Shown: piece after piece, positions 1 to 8,218 of the stretch | Layout: each line of letters opens with the position of its first letter | Numbering within the stretch: the stretch's first letter is position 1 | Assembly: GCA_040255925.1 (NCBI GenBank) | Contig: JBDZVX010000066.1 | Location: 1-14,007 of the forward strand | Length of the DNA stretch: 14,007 nucleotides | Origin: Nitrolancea sp040255925 | GTDB lineage: Bacteria; Chloroflexota; Chloroflexia; Thermomicrobiales; Thermomicrobiaceae | Direction of reading: 5' to 3' | The notes under the pieces: model-generated | What the model was told of the DNA's origin: nothing | Database searches by the model: none | What the model saw: only the letters and a program-made list of their open reading frames with translations | Program-made: the position numbers and the translations under genes

Positions 1-1695
1 CCAAGTGAAGGGAGCACGGTCAGCCCCAGCCCTTTTGATTCCGAGGTCCGGTCCGCTGTCGAACGGCTCGCCGCCGGGGACTTTATCGAGCGGCTCTGGC
101 AGCGTGATCCGGGCCTATGGACGACCGATCCGGCAGCGCGGAAGGCGATCGATAACCGGCTAGGTTGGATGACTGTCTATCAGACGATGCTGGATCGGAT
201 CAAAGAGTTTGATGGCCTGGTGGCGGATATCAAGTCGGAGGGCTTCACCACGGCGCTCCTGCTGGGAATGGGTGGCAGCAGCCTGGCTCCGGAGGTGTTT
301 CAGCGGATCTTCGGCAATCAGATCGGCTTCCCCGAACTGGTCGTTGTTGACACCACCGACCCCGATGCGATCATCAAGATCCAGCAATCGGTTGATCTCG
401 ACCGGTCGCTGTTTATCGTTAGCACCAAGTCGGGGACAACGGTCGAGACGCTGTCGCTCTTCCAGCATTTCTACTCGCTGATGACCGATCGACTGGGCGC
501 CGAGGCCGGGAAGCGGTTCATCGCGATTACCGACCCCGGTACGGCGCTGGAGTCGATCGCGAAGAACTCGGAGTTCCGGTATCTCTTCCTGAATCCACCC
601 GATATCGGGGGGCGCTACTCCGCGCTCTCCTACTTCGGCTTAGTTCCGGCGGCGGTGATCGGGCTGAATATTCGCCGCCTGCTGGAGCCGGTGTTCCCGA
701 TGGCCCATCGCTCGCGGGAATCCAACGCGGAGAATCCGGCGCTCCAGCTCGGGACCGCGCTCGGTCTTCTGGTCCAGGCTGGGATCGACAAAGGTACGTT
801 CATCCTCGATCCCGCGATCGCGAGCCTGGCCGACTGGCTGGAACAATTGCTGGCCGAAAGCACCGGGAAGCAGGGCACCGGATTGATCCCGATCGTGCAT
901 GAGCCGGAGGGTGCCCCGGGATCGTATGGATCAGATCGCTTCTTCGTCGGGATCGACCTGGCACCGCAGCCAAACGCGGACACTGATGCCTTCCTGGCCG
1001 GTGTGGAGACGGCGGGGCATCCGGTCATCCGTCTCCGCCTCGCGTCTGACTGGGAGCTGGGAGCCGAATTCTTCCGGTGGGAGATGGCGACCGCGATCGC
1101 CGGATCGATTCTTGGAATCAACCCCTTCGATGAGCCGAACGTCAAGGAGAGCAAGGATAATACGAACCGTCTGCTGGACGAGTATCAGCAGCAGCACCGG
1201 CTGCCGGCGCTGCCGGTTGCGGCGGCGGAAGATGGCGTTGAGGCGTCTGGGGTGAGCGGCGATTCGATCCGCGAGGCGCTCGAACGCTTCCTGGATCAAA
1301 TCACGACCGGTGAATACCTGGCGATCATGGCGTTTGCGGAGCGCGATCCGGAAATCGAGCGCCGCTTGGTAGAGATGCGGGGCCTGCTCCGGGAGCGGCT
1401 GCGGGTTGCGACCACGCTCGGCTTCGGGCCGCGATTCCTTCATTCGATCGGCCAGCTCTATAAGGGTGGTCCGCCATCCGGGGCATTCCTCCAGATTCTG
1501 GAGGAGCCTCGGCAGGATGTCCCGATACCGGGTCAAGAGTACTCGTTCGGCACGCTCTTCCGCGCGCAGGCGCTCGGTGACTACCAGGCGCTGGCGACCC
1601 GTGGACGTCCGCTCCTCCGGCTGACGTTGACTGGGGACCCGGTGAGCGGGCTCGACCGGGTACTGGAAGCGCTGATCGTCGCGGCGACGCGATGA
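1..1695 (+). CDS. tal-pgi: Bifunctional transaldolase/glucose-6-phosphate isomerase, C-terminal (isomerase) part, 5' truncated
   Basis: The frame is open from the first base, so the true start lies left of the window; 564 codons are visible. They form a phosphoglucose isomerase module that interconverts glucose 6-phosphate and fructose 6-phosphate in the cytoplasm. The visible N-terminus (FIERLWQRDPGLWTTDP, then NRLGW) matches the stretch linking the transaldolase and isomerase halves in fused Tal-Pgi proteins; the transaldolase half itself is outside, so the fusion is inferred. Two SIS-type sugar-phosphate segments follow: LLLGMGGSSLAPEVF, STKSGTTVET and GGRYSALSYFGLVPAAVIG. NPFDEPNVKESKDNTNRLL comes next, and then the C-terminal GPRFLHSIGQLYKGG. 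The last corresponds to the usual HSTGQLHKGG, with Thr to Ile and His to Tyr changes but the His and Lys kept. It heads the pentose phosphate operon; gnd starts 33 nt downstream. Confidence 0.93.
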   Translation, partial: PSEGSTVSPSPFDSEVRSAVERLAAGDFIERLWQRDPGLWTTDPAARKAIDNRLGWMTVYQTMLDRIKEFDGLVADIKSEGFTTALLLGMGGSSLAPEVFQRIFGNQIGFPELVVVDTTDPDAIIKIQQSVDLDRSLFIVSTKSGTTVETLSLFQHFYSLMTDRLGAEAGKRFIAITDPGTALESIAKNSEFRYLFLNPPDIGGRYSALSYFGLVPAAVIGLNIRRLLEPVFPMAHRSRESNAENPALQLGTALGLLVQAGIDKGTFILDPAIASLADWLEQLLAESTGKQGTGLIPIVHEPEGAPGSYGSDRFFVGIDLAPQPNADTDAFLAGVETAGHPVIRLRLASDWELGAEFFRWEMATAIAGSILGINPFDEPNVKESKDNTNRLLDEYQQQHRLPALPVAAAEDGVEASGVSGDSIREALERFLDQITTGEYLAIMAFAERDPEIERRLVEMRGLLRERLRVATTLGFGPRFLHSIGQLYKGGPPSGAFLQILEEPRQDVPIPGQEYSFGTLFRAQALGDYQALATRGRPLLRLTLTGDPVSGLDRVLEALIVAATR

Positions 1696-1728
1696 CGCGG
1701 GCGAATGAGTGAGGAGGGACGAATAGGG

Positions 1729-2631
1729 ATGGAACTGGCGATTCTCGGCCTGGGGCGTATGGGCTACAACATGACGCTGCGGCTGCTCCGTGATGGTCAC
1801 CGGGTTGTCGCCTACAATCGAAGTTCCGGGCCCATTAAAGAGGCCGAAGCCGCGGGTGCGGCCGGCGCCTACTCGATTCCACAAGTTATTGAAAAGCTCA
1901 CGGCGCCACGGGTTGTCTGGATGATGATCCCGGCCGGGGCCGTACAGGCGATGGTGGAAACACTGCTCCCGTTGATGTCTCCCGGCGACATCCTCGTCGA
2001 TGGAGGGAACTCCAACTGGAAAGAGTCAGTGGCCCGCGCGCAGCTTGCCCAAAAGCAGGGAATCTATTATCTGGACGCCGGTACCAGCGGCGGAATTTGG
2101 GGCTTGGAGATCGGGTACTGTTTGATGGTTGGTGGCGATGAAGGCGCCTACGCGACCGTAGAGCCGGCATTCAAGAGCCTGGCGCCGGTCGATGGCTACC
2201 GGCGGGTCGGACCGAGCGGGGCGGGTCACTTTGCCAAGATGATCCACAACGGGATCGAATACGGCATGCTCCAAGCCTATGGCGAGGGATTCGAGATCCT
2301 GGAGAAATCGCCCTACGATTACGATCTGGCCGGGCTCGCCAACCTCTGGAACCACGGTAGTGTGATTCGCTCCTGGCTCCTGGAGCTTGCTGAACGTGCG
2401 TTCACCGAGAGCCCAGACCTCGCCTCGATCCGGGGTTATGTAGAAGATTCGGGTGAGGGACGCTGGACGGTCTTCCAGGCGATCGAAGAGGATGTCCCGG
2501 CGCCGGTCCTGACACTGTCGTTGATGGCGCGGTTCCAGTCCCGTCAGGTCGATTCGTTTTCTGCCAAGGTGATCGCCGCTCTGCGGCATCAGTTCGGCGG
2601 TCACATGATCAAGGAAGAAATTGGATCGTAG
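1729..2631 (+). CDS. gnd: 6-phosphogluconate dehydrogenase (decarboxylating), short type
   Basis: Oxidises and decarboxylates 6-phosphogluconate to ribulose 5-phosphate. At 300 aa it is the short, roughly 300-residue class, not the 470-residue E. coli class. The N-terminal Rossmann motif is GLGRMG (residues 7-12). The beta2 end reads YNRSS (29-33); an Asn-Arg-Ser/Thr here generally goes with NADP+ rather than NAD+, so NADP+ use is inferred. Also visible are DGGNS (91-95), GTSGG (118-122), and Lys170 and Asn174 in HFAKMIHNGIEYG, the catalytic segment of the family. I chose ATG 1729 over the in-frame ATG at 1705. GAGGAGGGA at 1711-1719 sits about 9 nt before 1729, and the protein then begins, as the family does, with a few residues before the first strand. 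Confidence 0.95.
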   Translation: MELAILGLGRMGYNMTLRLLRDGHRVVAYNRSSGPIKEAEAAGAAGAYSIPQVIEKLTAPRVVWMMIPAGAVQAMVETLLPLMSPGDILVDGGNSNWKESVARAQLAQKQGIYYLDAGTSGGIWGLEIGYCLMVGGDEGAYATVEPAFKSLAPVDGYRRVGPSGAGHFAKMIHNGIEYGMLQAYGEGFEILEKSPYDYDLAGLANLWNHGSVIRSWLLELAERAFTESPDLASIRGYVEDSGEGRWTVFQAIEEDVPAPVLTLSLMARFQSRQVDSFSAKVIAALRHQFGGHMIKEEIGS

Positions 2632-2656
2632 CAAGAAAGCCCGTATTGGGGAGCAC

Positions 2657-4201
2657 ATGCAAACCGCGACACTCGAAAACCCGCTGCGGGAAGGGCTACG
2701 GTTTGAGCAGGCGGCGCCGCCGTGCGCGATGGTGATCTTTGGCGCGTCCGGTGATCTCACCCGCCGGAAGCTTGTGCCTGCCCTCTACACGCTAGCGGTT
2801 GAAGGATTACTCCCACCTGGGTTCACGGTAGTAGGCTACGCCCGGCGGCCGATGACGACCGATGAATTCCGGGCGCAGCTCCGCGATGCCGTCAACGAGT
2901 TCTCCCGGCTGCGGCCGGTGGACCCCAGGGTCTGGGCTGCCTTCGAGCAGTCGATCTTCTACCTCTCGGCGGACTTCGAAAACCCGGAGGGCTATGCCCG
3001 GCTGTCGGATGAGTTACAGCGTCTTGACACCGAACGGGGTACCCAGGGGAACCACATCTATTACCTGGCAACTCCGCCAACCAACTATGAAACCATCGTC
3101 GATAACCTTGGGCAGTCGGGACTGGCGCGCCCGGTTCGGACGGGGAGCTGGACCCGGCTGATCGTGGAGAAGCCGTTTGGTCGCGATCTTTCCAGCGCGA
3201 TGGATCTGAATGACCATCTGCTCCGCGTCTTCAATGAGAACCAGATCTACCGGATCGATCACTACCTGGGGAAAGAGACGGTCCAGAACATCCTGGCTCT
3301 TCGGTTCGCGAACGGCATTTTTGAACCGATCTGGAACCGGAACTACATCGACAACGTACAGATCACAGTGGCCGAAAGCATCGGTATCGAAGGCCGGGGA
3401 AAATATTATGACCGGGCCGGCGCGCTGCGGGATATGGTCCAGAATCATCTGCTCCAGCTCCTCAGTGTGACTGGGATGGAGCCGCCGATCGCGTTCGAAG
3501 CCAACGCGGTACGGGATGAGAAGGTCAAGCTGCTCCGCGCGATTCATCCGATCCGGCCGGACGAGGTGGAGCAGATCACCGTGCGCGGTCAATACGGACC
3601 GGGTTGGGTCGAGGGCCGGGAAGTTCCCGGTTACCGCGAGGAGCCGAACGTCAATCCAAACTCAGTGACGGAGACGTACGTCGCGCTCAAGCTCTTTATC
3701 GAAAGCTGGCGTTGGGCGGGCGTGCCGTTCTACCTACGGACCGGCAAACGGATGCCGCGCAGGGTCAGCGAGATCGCGGTGGAATTCAAACGCGCGCCGC
3801 TGCCGTTATTCAAGACAGCGGTGAGCGGTCAGCTTGAGCCAAACGTGCTCGCGATCCGTATCCAGCCGGACGAGGGCATCACGCTCAAGATGGCGGCGAA
3901 GGTGCCGGGATCGAAGATGCAGCTCCGCTCGGTCAACATGGGATTTCTCTACGGGACCTCCTTCCTGGTGCCGACCCCGGAGGCGTATGAGCGGCTGCTA
4001 CTCGACTGTATGCTCGGTGACTCGATGCTCTTCACCCGGCGCGATGAGAGTGAGGCATCCTGGCGCCCGATCACGAAGATTCTCGAAGGATGGGCCGAAT
4101 CACCGGCGCCGGTCTTCCCCAATTACGAGGCTGGTACGTGGGGACCGCGGGAGGCGGATACCTTTATCCAACGGGACGGCCGGGAGTGGCGACGCCCGTA
4201 G
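2657..4201 (+). CDS. zwf: Glucose-6-phosphate 1-dehydrogenase
   Basis: Catalyses the first oxidative pentose phosphate step, glucose 6-phosphate to 6-phosphoglucono-1,5-lactone with NADP+ reduction. It is 514 aa, within the usual range. The nucleotide-binding GASGDLTRRK lies at residues 29-38, EKPFG at 171-175, and the substrate/catalytic signature RIDHYLGK at 199-206. A further conserved block, YDRAGALRDMVQNH, follows. I took ATG 2657, just after GGGGAG at 2648-2653, although the spacer is short. An in-frame TTG at 2621, inside the end of gnd and preceded by AAGGAAG, would add 12 residues and cannot be excluded. The gene starts 25 nt after gnd and ends 16 nt before opcA, whose product is the known partner of Zwf in cyanobacteria and actinobacteria. 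Confidence 0.96.
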   Translation: MQTATLENPLREGLRFEQAAPPCAMVIFGASGDLTRRKLVPALYTLAVEGLLPPGFTVVGYARRPMTTDEFRAQLRDAVNEFSRLRPVDPRVWAAFEQSIFYLSADFENPEGYARLSDELQRLDTERGTQGNHIYYLATPPTNYETIVDNLGQSGLARPVRTGSWTRLIVEKPFGRDLSSAMDLNDHLLRVFNENQIYRIDHYLGKETVQNILALRFANGIFEPIWNRNYIDNVQITVAESIGIEGRGKYYDRAGALRDMVQNHLLQLLSVTGMEPPIAFEANAVRDEKVKLLRAIHPIRPDEVEQITVRGQYGPGWVEGREVPGYREEPNVNPNSVTETYVALKLFIESWRWAGVPFYLRTGKRMPRRVSEIAVEFKRAPLPLFKTAVSGQLEPNVLAIRIQPDEGITLKMAAKVPGSKMQLRSVNMGFLYGTSFLVPTPEAYERLLLDCMLGDSMLFTRRDESEASWRPITKILEGWAESPAPVFPNYEAGTWGPREADTFIQRDGREWRRP

Positions 4202-4217
4202 CGGCGGTGGAGGGGTG

Positions 4218-5408
4218 ATGGTCAAGCTGAAGAACGTGACCAAAGATGTCCGTGGCATCCCGGGACCGGAGATCGATGTGCGCGCGATCGAACGCGAGCT
4301 GGCGAGTCTATGGGCGGTTCCGCGAGCCATCGAAGAAGGCGGCACCGAGATCGTACCGACGCGCACCAGCGTCCTTAACCTGGTCGTCTATGCGCCGAAT
4401 CCGGAACTCGCGGATCTCGCGTCGCGGCTGATCGAGTCGCTGGCAACGTACCATCCCTCAAGGGTGATTATCTTTTCCGTCAACGATGATCCGAAGGCGC
4501 TTGAAACGGATATCGATGCCCGTGTGACCTCCTACTGCCGCGTCCAATCACCGGAGCAGGTCGCGGCCTGCGTCGAACAGGTGATGATCGCCGTTCCCCC
4601 GGATGCGATTCAACTCCTCCCCAGCATCATCGCGCCGCTGACCCTGCCGGACCTCCCGACGTTCCTCTGGTGGATGGGACAGCCCCCGTTAAACGACCCG
4701 CGTCTTTGCCGGATCTCGCTGGCTACTGACCGGCTGATCCTTGATTCCTCCACCTTCACGCGTCCCATGCCAAGCCTGATCCGCGAGGCGGAGTTTTGTG
4801 GCAAGCAAGCTTCCGAATGCATGATATCGGACTTGAATTGGGCGCGGGTGACTGGCTGGCGAGAGACGATCTCTCATTTCTTCGATATTCCGGACTGCCG
4901 GTGGGCGCTCGAATATGTGACTCGCCTTTCGATCCGCTACGGCCGTGCCGAAGGCTGTCCGGAAAATCCGGCGCAAGCGCTCCTGCTCATCGGCTGGATG
5001 TCGGACCGTTTGGGATGGCACGTAGAGTCAGCCGAGAAGCGATCGGAGACCGTCTGGGCGTTTTCGGTGGCCGATCCCGGTGGTCGCCCCATCTTGGTGG
5101 AACTGACCAGCAGCCCGGCTCCACCCGCGTTCGACGGTCAGATCCTTTCCGTGAATCTCACCGCCGGAGACGGCTTTCAGAGCGCGTACCTGGAGGCTGC
5201 CCGTGTCGGTGACCTGTCGGTCATCAGCACGACCGCGCGGACCGATGGGCACCTTCACGTGGAGCGGGCCGTTCATTGCCCTCCACCCAACCTTCACGGG
5301 CTGCTGATGAGTGAACTGAAACTGGTGAGCCGGGATCGTATTTTCGAGCGCGCGCTCCAAGAGGGCAGGCGCTATGCGAACTGGATACGGAGTCAGGCGG
5401 GGTCATGA
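4218..5408 (+). CDS. opcA: Glucose-6-phosphate dehydrogenase assembly protein OpcA
   Basis: OpcA-family protein of 396 aa. In cyanobacteria, OpcA is needed for assembly and redox-tuned activity of the glucose-6-phosphate dehydrogenase oligomer; it is not itself an enzyme of the pathway. Family hallmarks are YHPSRVIIFSVNDD, then a block ending LTLPDLPTFLWWMGQPP, then LILDSSTF in the central region. Position directly between zwf and pgl is the classic opcA context. The frame is open far upstream inside zwf, but those codons are a shadow of zwf. GGTGGAGGGG lies at 4206-4215 and ATG at 4218; the GTG at 4215, adjacent and in frame, is an equally close alternative. The stop codon overlaps the pgl start by 4 nt (ATGA), implying translational coupling. 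Confidence 0.92.
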   Translation: MVKLKNVTKDVRGIPGPEIDVRAIERELASLWAVPRAIEEGGTEIVPTRTSVLNLVVYAPNPELADLASRLIESLATYHPSRVIIFSVNDDPKALETDIDARVTSYCRVQSPEQVAACVEQVMIAVPPDAIQLLPSIIAPLTLPDLPTFLWWMGQPPLNDPRLCRISLATDRLILDSSTFTRPMPSLIREAEFCGKQASECMISDLNWARVTGWRETISHFFDIPDCRWALEYVTRLSIRYGRAEGCPENPAQALLLIGWMSDRLGWHVESAEKRSETVWAFSVADPGGRPILVELTSSPAPPAFDGQILSVNLTAGDGFQSAYLEAARVGDLSVISTTARTDGHLHVERAVHCPPPNLHGLLMSELKLVSRDRIFERALQEGRRYANWIRSQAGS

Positions 5409-6157
5409 GCGTGGAGGTGGTGATAGTCCCGGACATTGACGCGCTGGCGGTGGGCGCGGCCGGCCGGTTCGCGACGATCGCTGAAGAACGGATTGCGGAG
5501 GAGGGCCGCTTTTCCGTGGCGCTTTCCGGCGGCTCGACGCCCAAGGCGCTGTACCGGCTGCTGACCCAGCCGCTCTACCGAGATGCCATCGACTGGCGGC
5601 AGGTACATGTCTTCTGGGGCGATGAACGGAGTGTCCCACCGGACGCCGCTGAGAGCAACTACCGGATGGCCCGTGAGACCCTCTTGTTACATGTGCCGAT
5701 ACCTGTCGAACAGATCCACCGGATTCAGGGCGAGATCGACCCGGACGAAGCCGCGACGCGATACGAACAGGAGCTGATCGAATTCTTCGGGTTGTTGCCC
5801 GGCGAGGCGCCTGAGTTCGACCTGATCCTGCTTGGGATCGGCGCGGATGGCCATACCGCCTCGCTCTTTCCTGGAACAGTGGCGCTGGAGGAGAATGACC
5901 GGCTCGTCGTCGCGAACCCGGTCGACAAATTGGAGACGGTTCGAATCACGTTCACCATCCCGGTCCTTACTGAGGCCGCGAATGTTATGGTATTAGCAGC
6001 CGGTGCCGACAAGGCTGCCGCCGTGCAGCGGGCGCTGGAGGCGCCGTACGAGCCGGTTCAGACGCCGGTGCAGGTGCTGAGAACGGCGGCCGGATCGGTG
6101 ACCTGGCTTTTGGACAAGGCGGCCGGCGGGTTGTTGCAAGGACAGGATGCCCGGTGA
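5405..6157 (+). CDS. pgl: 6-phosphogluconolactonase
   Basis: Hydrolyses 6-phosphogluconolactone, the Zwf product, to 6-phosphogluconate, the Gnd substrate, so it closes the oxidative branch encoded in this operon. It has 250 aa, a normal length for the NagB-like Pgl family (DevB type). The motifs in order are ALSGGSTPKALYRLL (SGGSTPK at residues 41-47), FWGDERSVPPDAAESNYRMA (WGDER at 71-75), and GIGADGHTASLFPG from residue 144, which contains the catalytic-region His150. The start ATG overlaps the opcA stop, and a modest GGCGGGG lies just upstream, as expected for a coupled cistron. The TGA stop overlaps the ATG of the next gene by one base. Confidence 0.95.
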   Translation: MSVEVVIVPDIDALAVGAAGRFATIAEERIAEEGRFSVALSGGSTPKALYRLLTQPLYRDAIDWRQVHVFWGDERSVPPDAAESNYRMARETLLLHVPIPVEQIHRIQGEIDPDEAATRYEQELIEFFGLLPGEAPEFDLILLGIGADGHTASLFPGTVALEENDRLVVANPVDKLETVRITFTIPVLTEAANVMVLAAGADKAAAVQRALEAPYEPVQTPVQVLRTAAGSVTWLLDKAAGGLLQGQDAR

Positions 6158-7638
6158 TGCTTGACGCGGTCGGGAATGAGATCAGGAACGTCCGGCAGGC
6201 GCTCGGCGACCTATCCGCGCCTGGAGCGATCCTGCTCGTCTCCTGTTACGAGCTGGGGCATCAGCCGCTAAACCTTGCGTTCCCGCTCGCGTTTCTCCAG
6301 CAAGCGGGCTACTCACCGGTCGCGGTCGATACCGCGGTTGAGCCGCTCGGCGACGAGGCCATCCGGGATGCGCGCGTTGTCGGCATTTCCGTCCCGATGC
6401 ACACCGCGCTGCGACTGGGAACGCAGATCGCGGCGCGTGTCCGGCTGATCAATCCGGGCGCGCGCATCTGCTTCTACGGCCTCTACGCCTGGCTCAACGC
6501 CGACTACCTGCTGCGGGAGTACGGGGATTTCGTCATCGGTGGTGAGTTCGAACGGCCGCTCCTGGCGCTGATCGGGGCGCTTGAAACCGGGATTGAAGGG
6601 CCGATCGAGGGTGTCAGTGATGTCGCCAAGCGGGTGGCGCCTTCGATTGTCCGGACCGAGTTCCCGCTTCCCGACCGTGGCTCGCTCCCGGCGATGAACC
6701 ATTACGCGCACCTGATCATTGGCGATCGTGCGGTACCGGCCGGGTATACCGAGGCGACCCGCGGCTGTCACCACACATGCCTCCACTGCCCGGTGGTGCC
6801 GGTCTACAAGGGCCGTTTCTTCGCGATCCCGCGGAACGTCGTGCTCGGAGATATCCGGCGGCAGGTGAAGGCCGGTGCCGGGCACATCACGTTCGGTGAT
6901 CCCGACTTCCTCAACGGACCGACGCACTCGCTCCGGATCTGCCGCGCGCTGCACCAGGAGTTTCCGGAGGTCACGTTCGATATCACCACGCGGATCGAGC
7001 ACATCCTCCAGCACCGGGAGATGATCCCGGAATTCGCGGAACTAGGCTGCGTCTTTGCCGTTTCGGCGGTCGAGTCGGTGAGCGAGATCGTGCTCGAAAA
7101 GATCGTCAAGGGGCACACGAAACAGGATGTTAGCGAAGCCCTGAAGGTGCTCGACGCCGCCGGGATCGCCATGCGGCCGTCGCTGCTGCCCTTCACACCC
7201 TGGACATCGATCGAGGATTACCTCGAACTGCTGGAGTTTGTCGACGAGCACGACCTGGTCGAGAACATCGACCCGGTGCATTTCTCGATCCGGCTCTTGG
7301 TGCCGCCCGGTTCGGCGCTGCTCGACCAGCCCGGCAGCCAGGAGTGGCTGGGTCCGCTCGATGAGGCTGCTTTCACCTATACCTGGCGGCACCCGGACCC
7401 GCGCGTGGACCGGCTCCAGCAGGATATCGCCGCGCTGGTCGAAGACGAGACGCTGGCCGAGGCCGACCCACTCGACACGTTCGAGAAGATCAAGGAACTG
7501 GCCTACTCCGCCGCCGGGAAGCAAGCGCCGGAGGTCGTCCGCCGCCGTGACGGCGTGCGCAGGCGGCCGCCACGCCTCTCCGAATCGTGGTTCTGCTGAG
7601 CAGAGCCCACCGCGGGTCAGTTGGACTCGCAGAGCTAG
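6157..7638 (+). CDS. B12-binding-like radical SAM selenoprotein with C-terminal CUAEP tail (TGA at 7597-7599 read as Sec)
   Basis: Residues about 20-140 form an alpha/beta, B12-binding-like N-terminal domain. The radical SAM core carries Cys204, Cys208 and Cys211 in RGCHHTCLHC, the CxxxCxxC ligands of a [4Fe-4S] cluster, and a TFGDPDF segment near 245-250. A conventional reading stops at TGA 7597-7599 after ...SESWFC (480 aa). Reading the TGA as selenocysteine gives Cys480-Sec481-Ala-Glu-Pro, then about nine more residues to TAG 7636-7638, 493 aa in all. This is the signature of the CUAEP/CCAEP-tail radical SAM (seleno)protein family, known from annotation but with no function that I know of. 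ATG 6157 overlaps the pgl stop, with AAGGACAGGA at 6138-6147; GTG 6154 is an alternative start. The vicinal Cys-Sec at a flexible tail suggests a redox role, which is inference. The terminal gene of the pentose phosphate operon. Confidence 0.87.
7600..7630 (+). promoter_or_regulatory. Candidate bacterial SECIS stem-loop directly after the Sec codon
   Basis: The RNA starting immediately after the in-frame UGA can fold GC-(A)-GAGcCCA (7600-7609) against TGGaCTCGC (7622-7630), with one bulged A and one C/A mismatch. This leaves a loop of about 12 nt that holds GGUC at 7615-7618. Bacterial SECIS elements sit inside the reading frame just 3' of the UGA and present a GU-containing loop to SelB; in E. 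coli fdhF the GGUC lies about 18 nt after the UGA, here 15 nt. The folding was done by eye, and no bulged U matching the E. coli one is visible on the 5' arm. The call rests mainly on position and on the protein tail. Confidence 0.55.
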
Positions 7639-8218
7639 CAAAAGATTCTAACTCGCCATCAGTGGCACGTGGTGACTTGCCTTCCCCGCGCATTCACATG
7701 TCCTCGTGTGGTCCTCGCCACTGGGTGCCCCACGGGTCATTACGACCAGACGCCGCGAGGATTCCAGGTACGCAGGGTATTCCCAATTCAGCTGCCACCT
7801 CCTCACGTCTCGCAAAATTCTGTGGGGTACTCCTCCCCCTTCTCGTATTGGCCGACAGGTCCTGGATATCTTCTGATCCAGCGATTCGCTGACCCGCGAG
7901 GCGAACGTTTTGCCCATCACGAATCCCGGCATGCAATTTGATGATGAATTCATCAGATCAGTCGTCTTGCCGGTCGGCGGGAACCGATGGGCCGGCGCCA
8001 GGGAAAACCTGGAATGGGCCAGACGGGTACACGGGCGTAGCCCAGGGGCAGAGCCGATACCGCGATAGGCACCGGCGATCGATTTGCGCGGTATGGCGGC
8101 GGGTGAGCATCCTCAACTCCCCACCGCGGATCCACGAGTCAACACCTTCTGGGCACGGTTACCGTGCAGCCTCAACCTCTTCCCAGGTTTTCATGCGTAC
8201 AGCGTGTAAGGAGGCGGT
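7639..8218. other. Non-coding gap of about 580 nt with several hairpins and dyad repeats
   Basis: No open frame here has a good ribosome site, a recognisable motif or the composition of a real protein. Visible structures are: an arm pair CTGGAT/ATCCAG at 7862-7867 and 7876-7881; TTCGC/GCGAA at 7885-7889 and 7901-7905, followed by CGTTTT, a weak terminator-like shape after the radical SAM gene; a 14-bp perfect palindrome TGATGAATTCATCA at 7942-7955; CCAGG-GAAAA-CCTGG at 7998-8012; a longer imperfect hairpin at 8096-8127 with GCGG/CCGC, GGG/CCC and TGAG/CTCA arms; and GCACGGT-T-ACCGTGC at 8153-8167. The gap may hold a terminator, the promoter or leader of the SPW gene, a small RNA, or decayed sequence. 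I recognise no known riboswitch core. Confidence 0.5.

Noticed and set aside
931..1884. A 317-codon minus-strand open frame.
   Set aside because: It is antisense to tal-pgi and gnd, both strongly supported, and shows no family motif; high GC gives long shadow frames.
3834..4217. An open frame extends opcA by more than 120 codons upstream.
   Set aside because: It lies inside zwf in another frame, is Arg/Ser-rich like a shadow frame, and OpcA's family start and a ribosome site are at 4218.
6313..7014. A 233-codon minus-strand open frame opposite the radical SAM gene.
   Set aside because: Arg/Asp-rich shadow without motif or ribosome site; the plus-strand gene has clear catalytic motifs.
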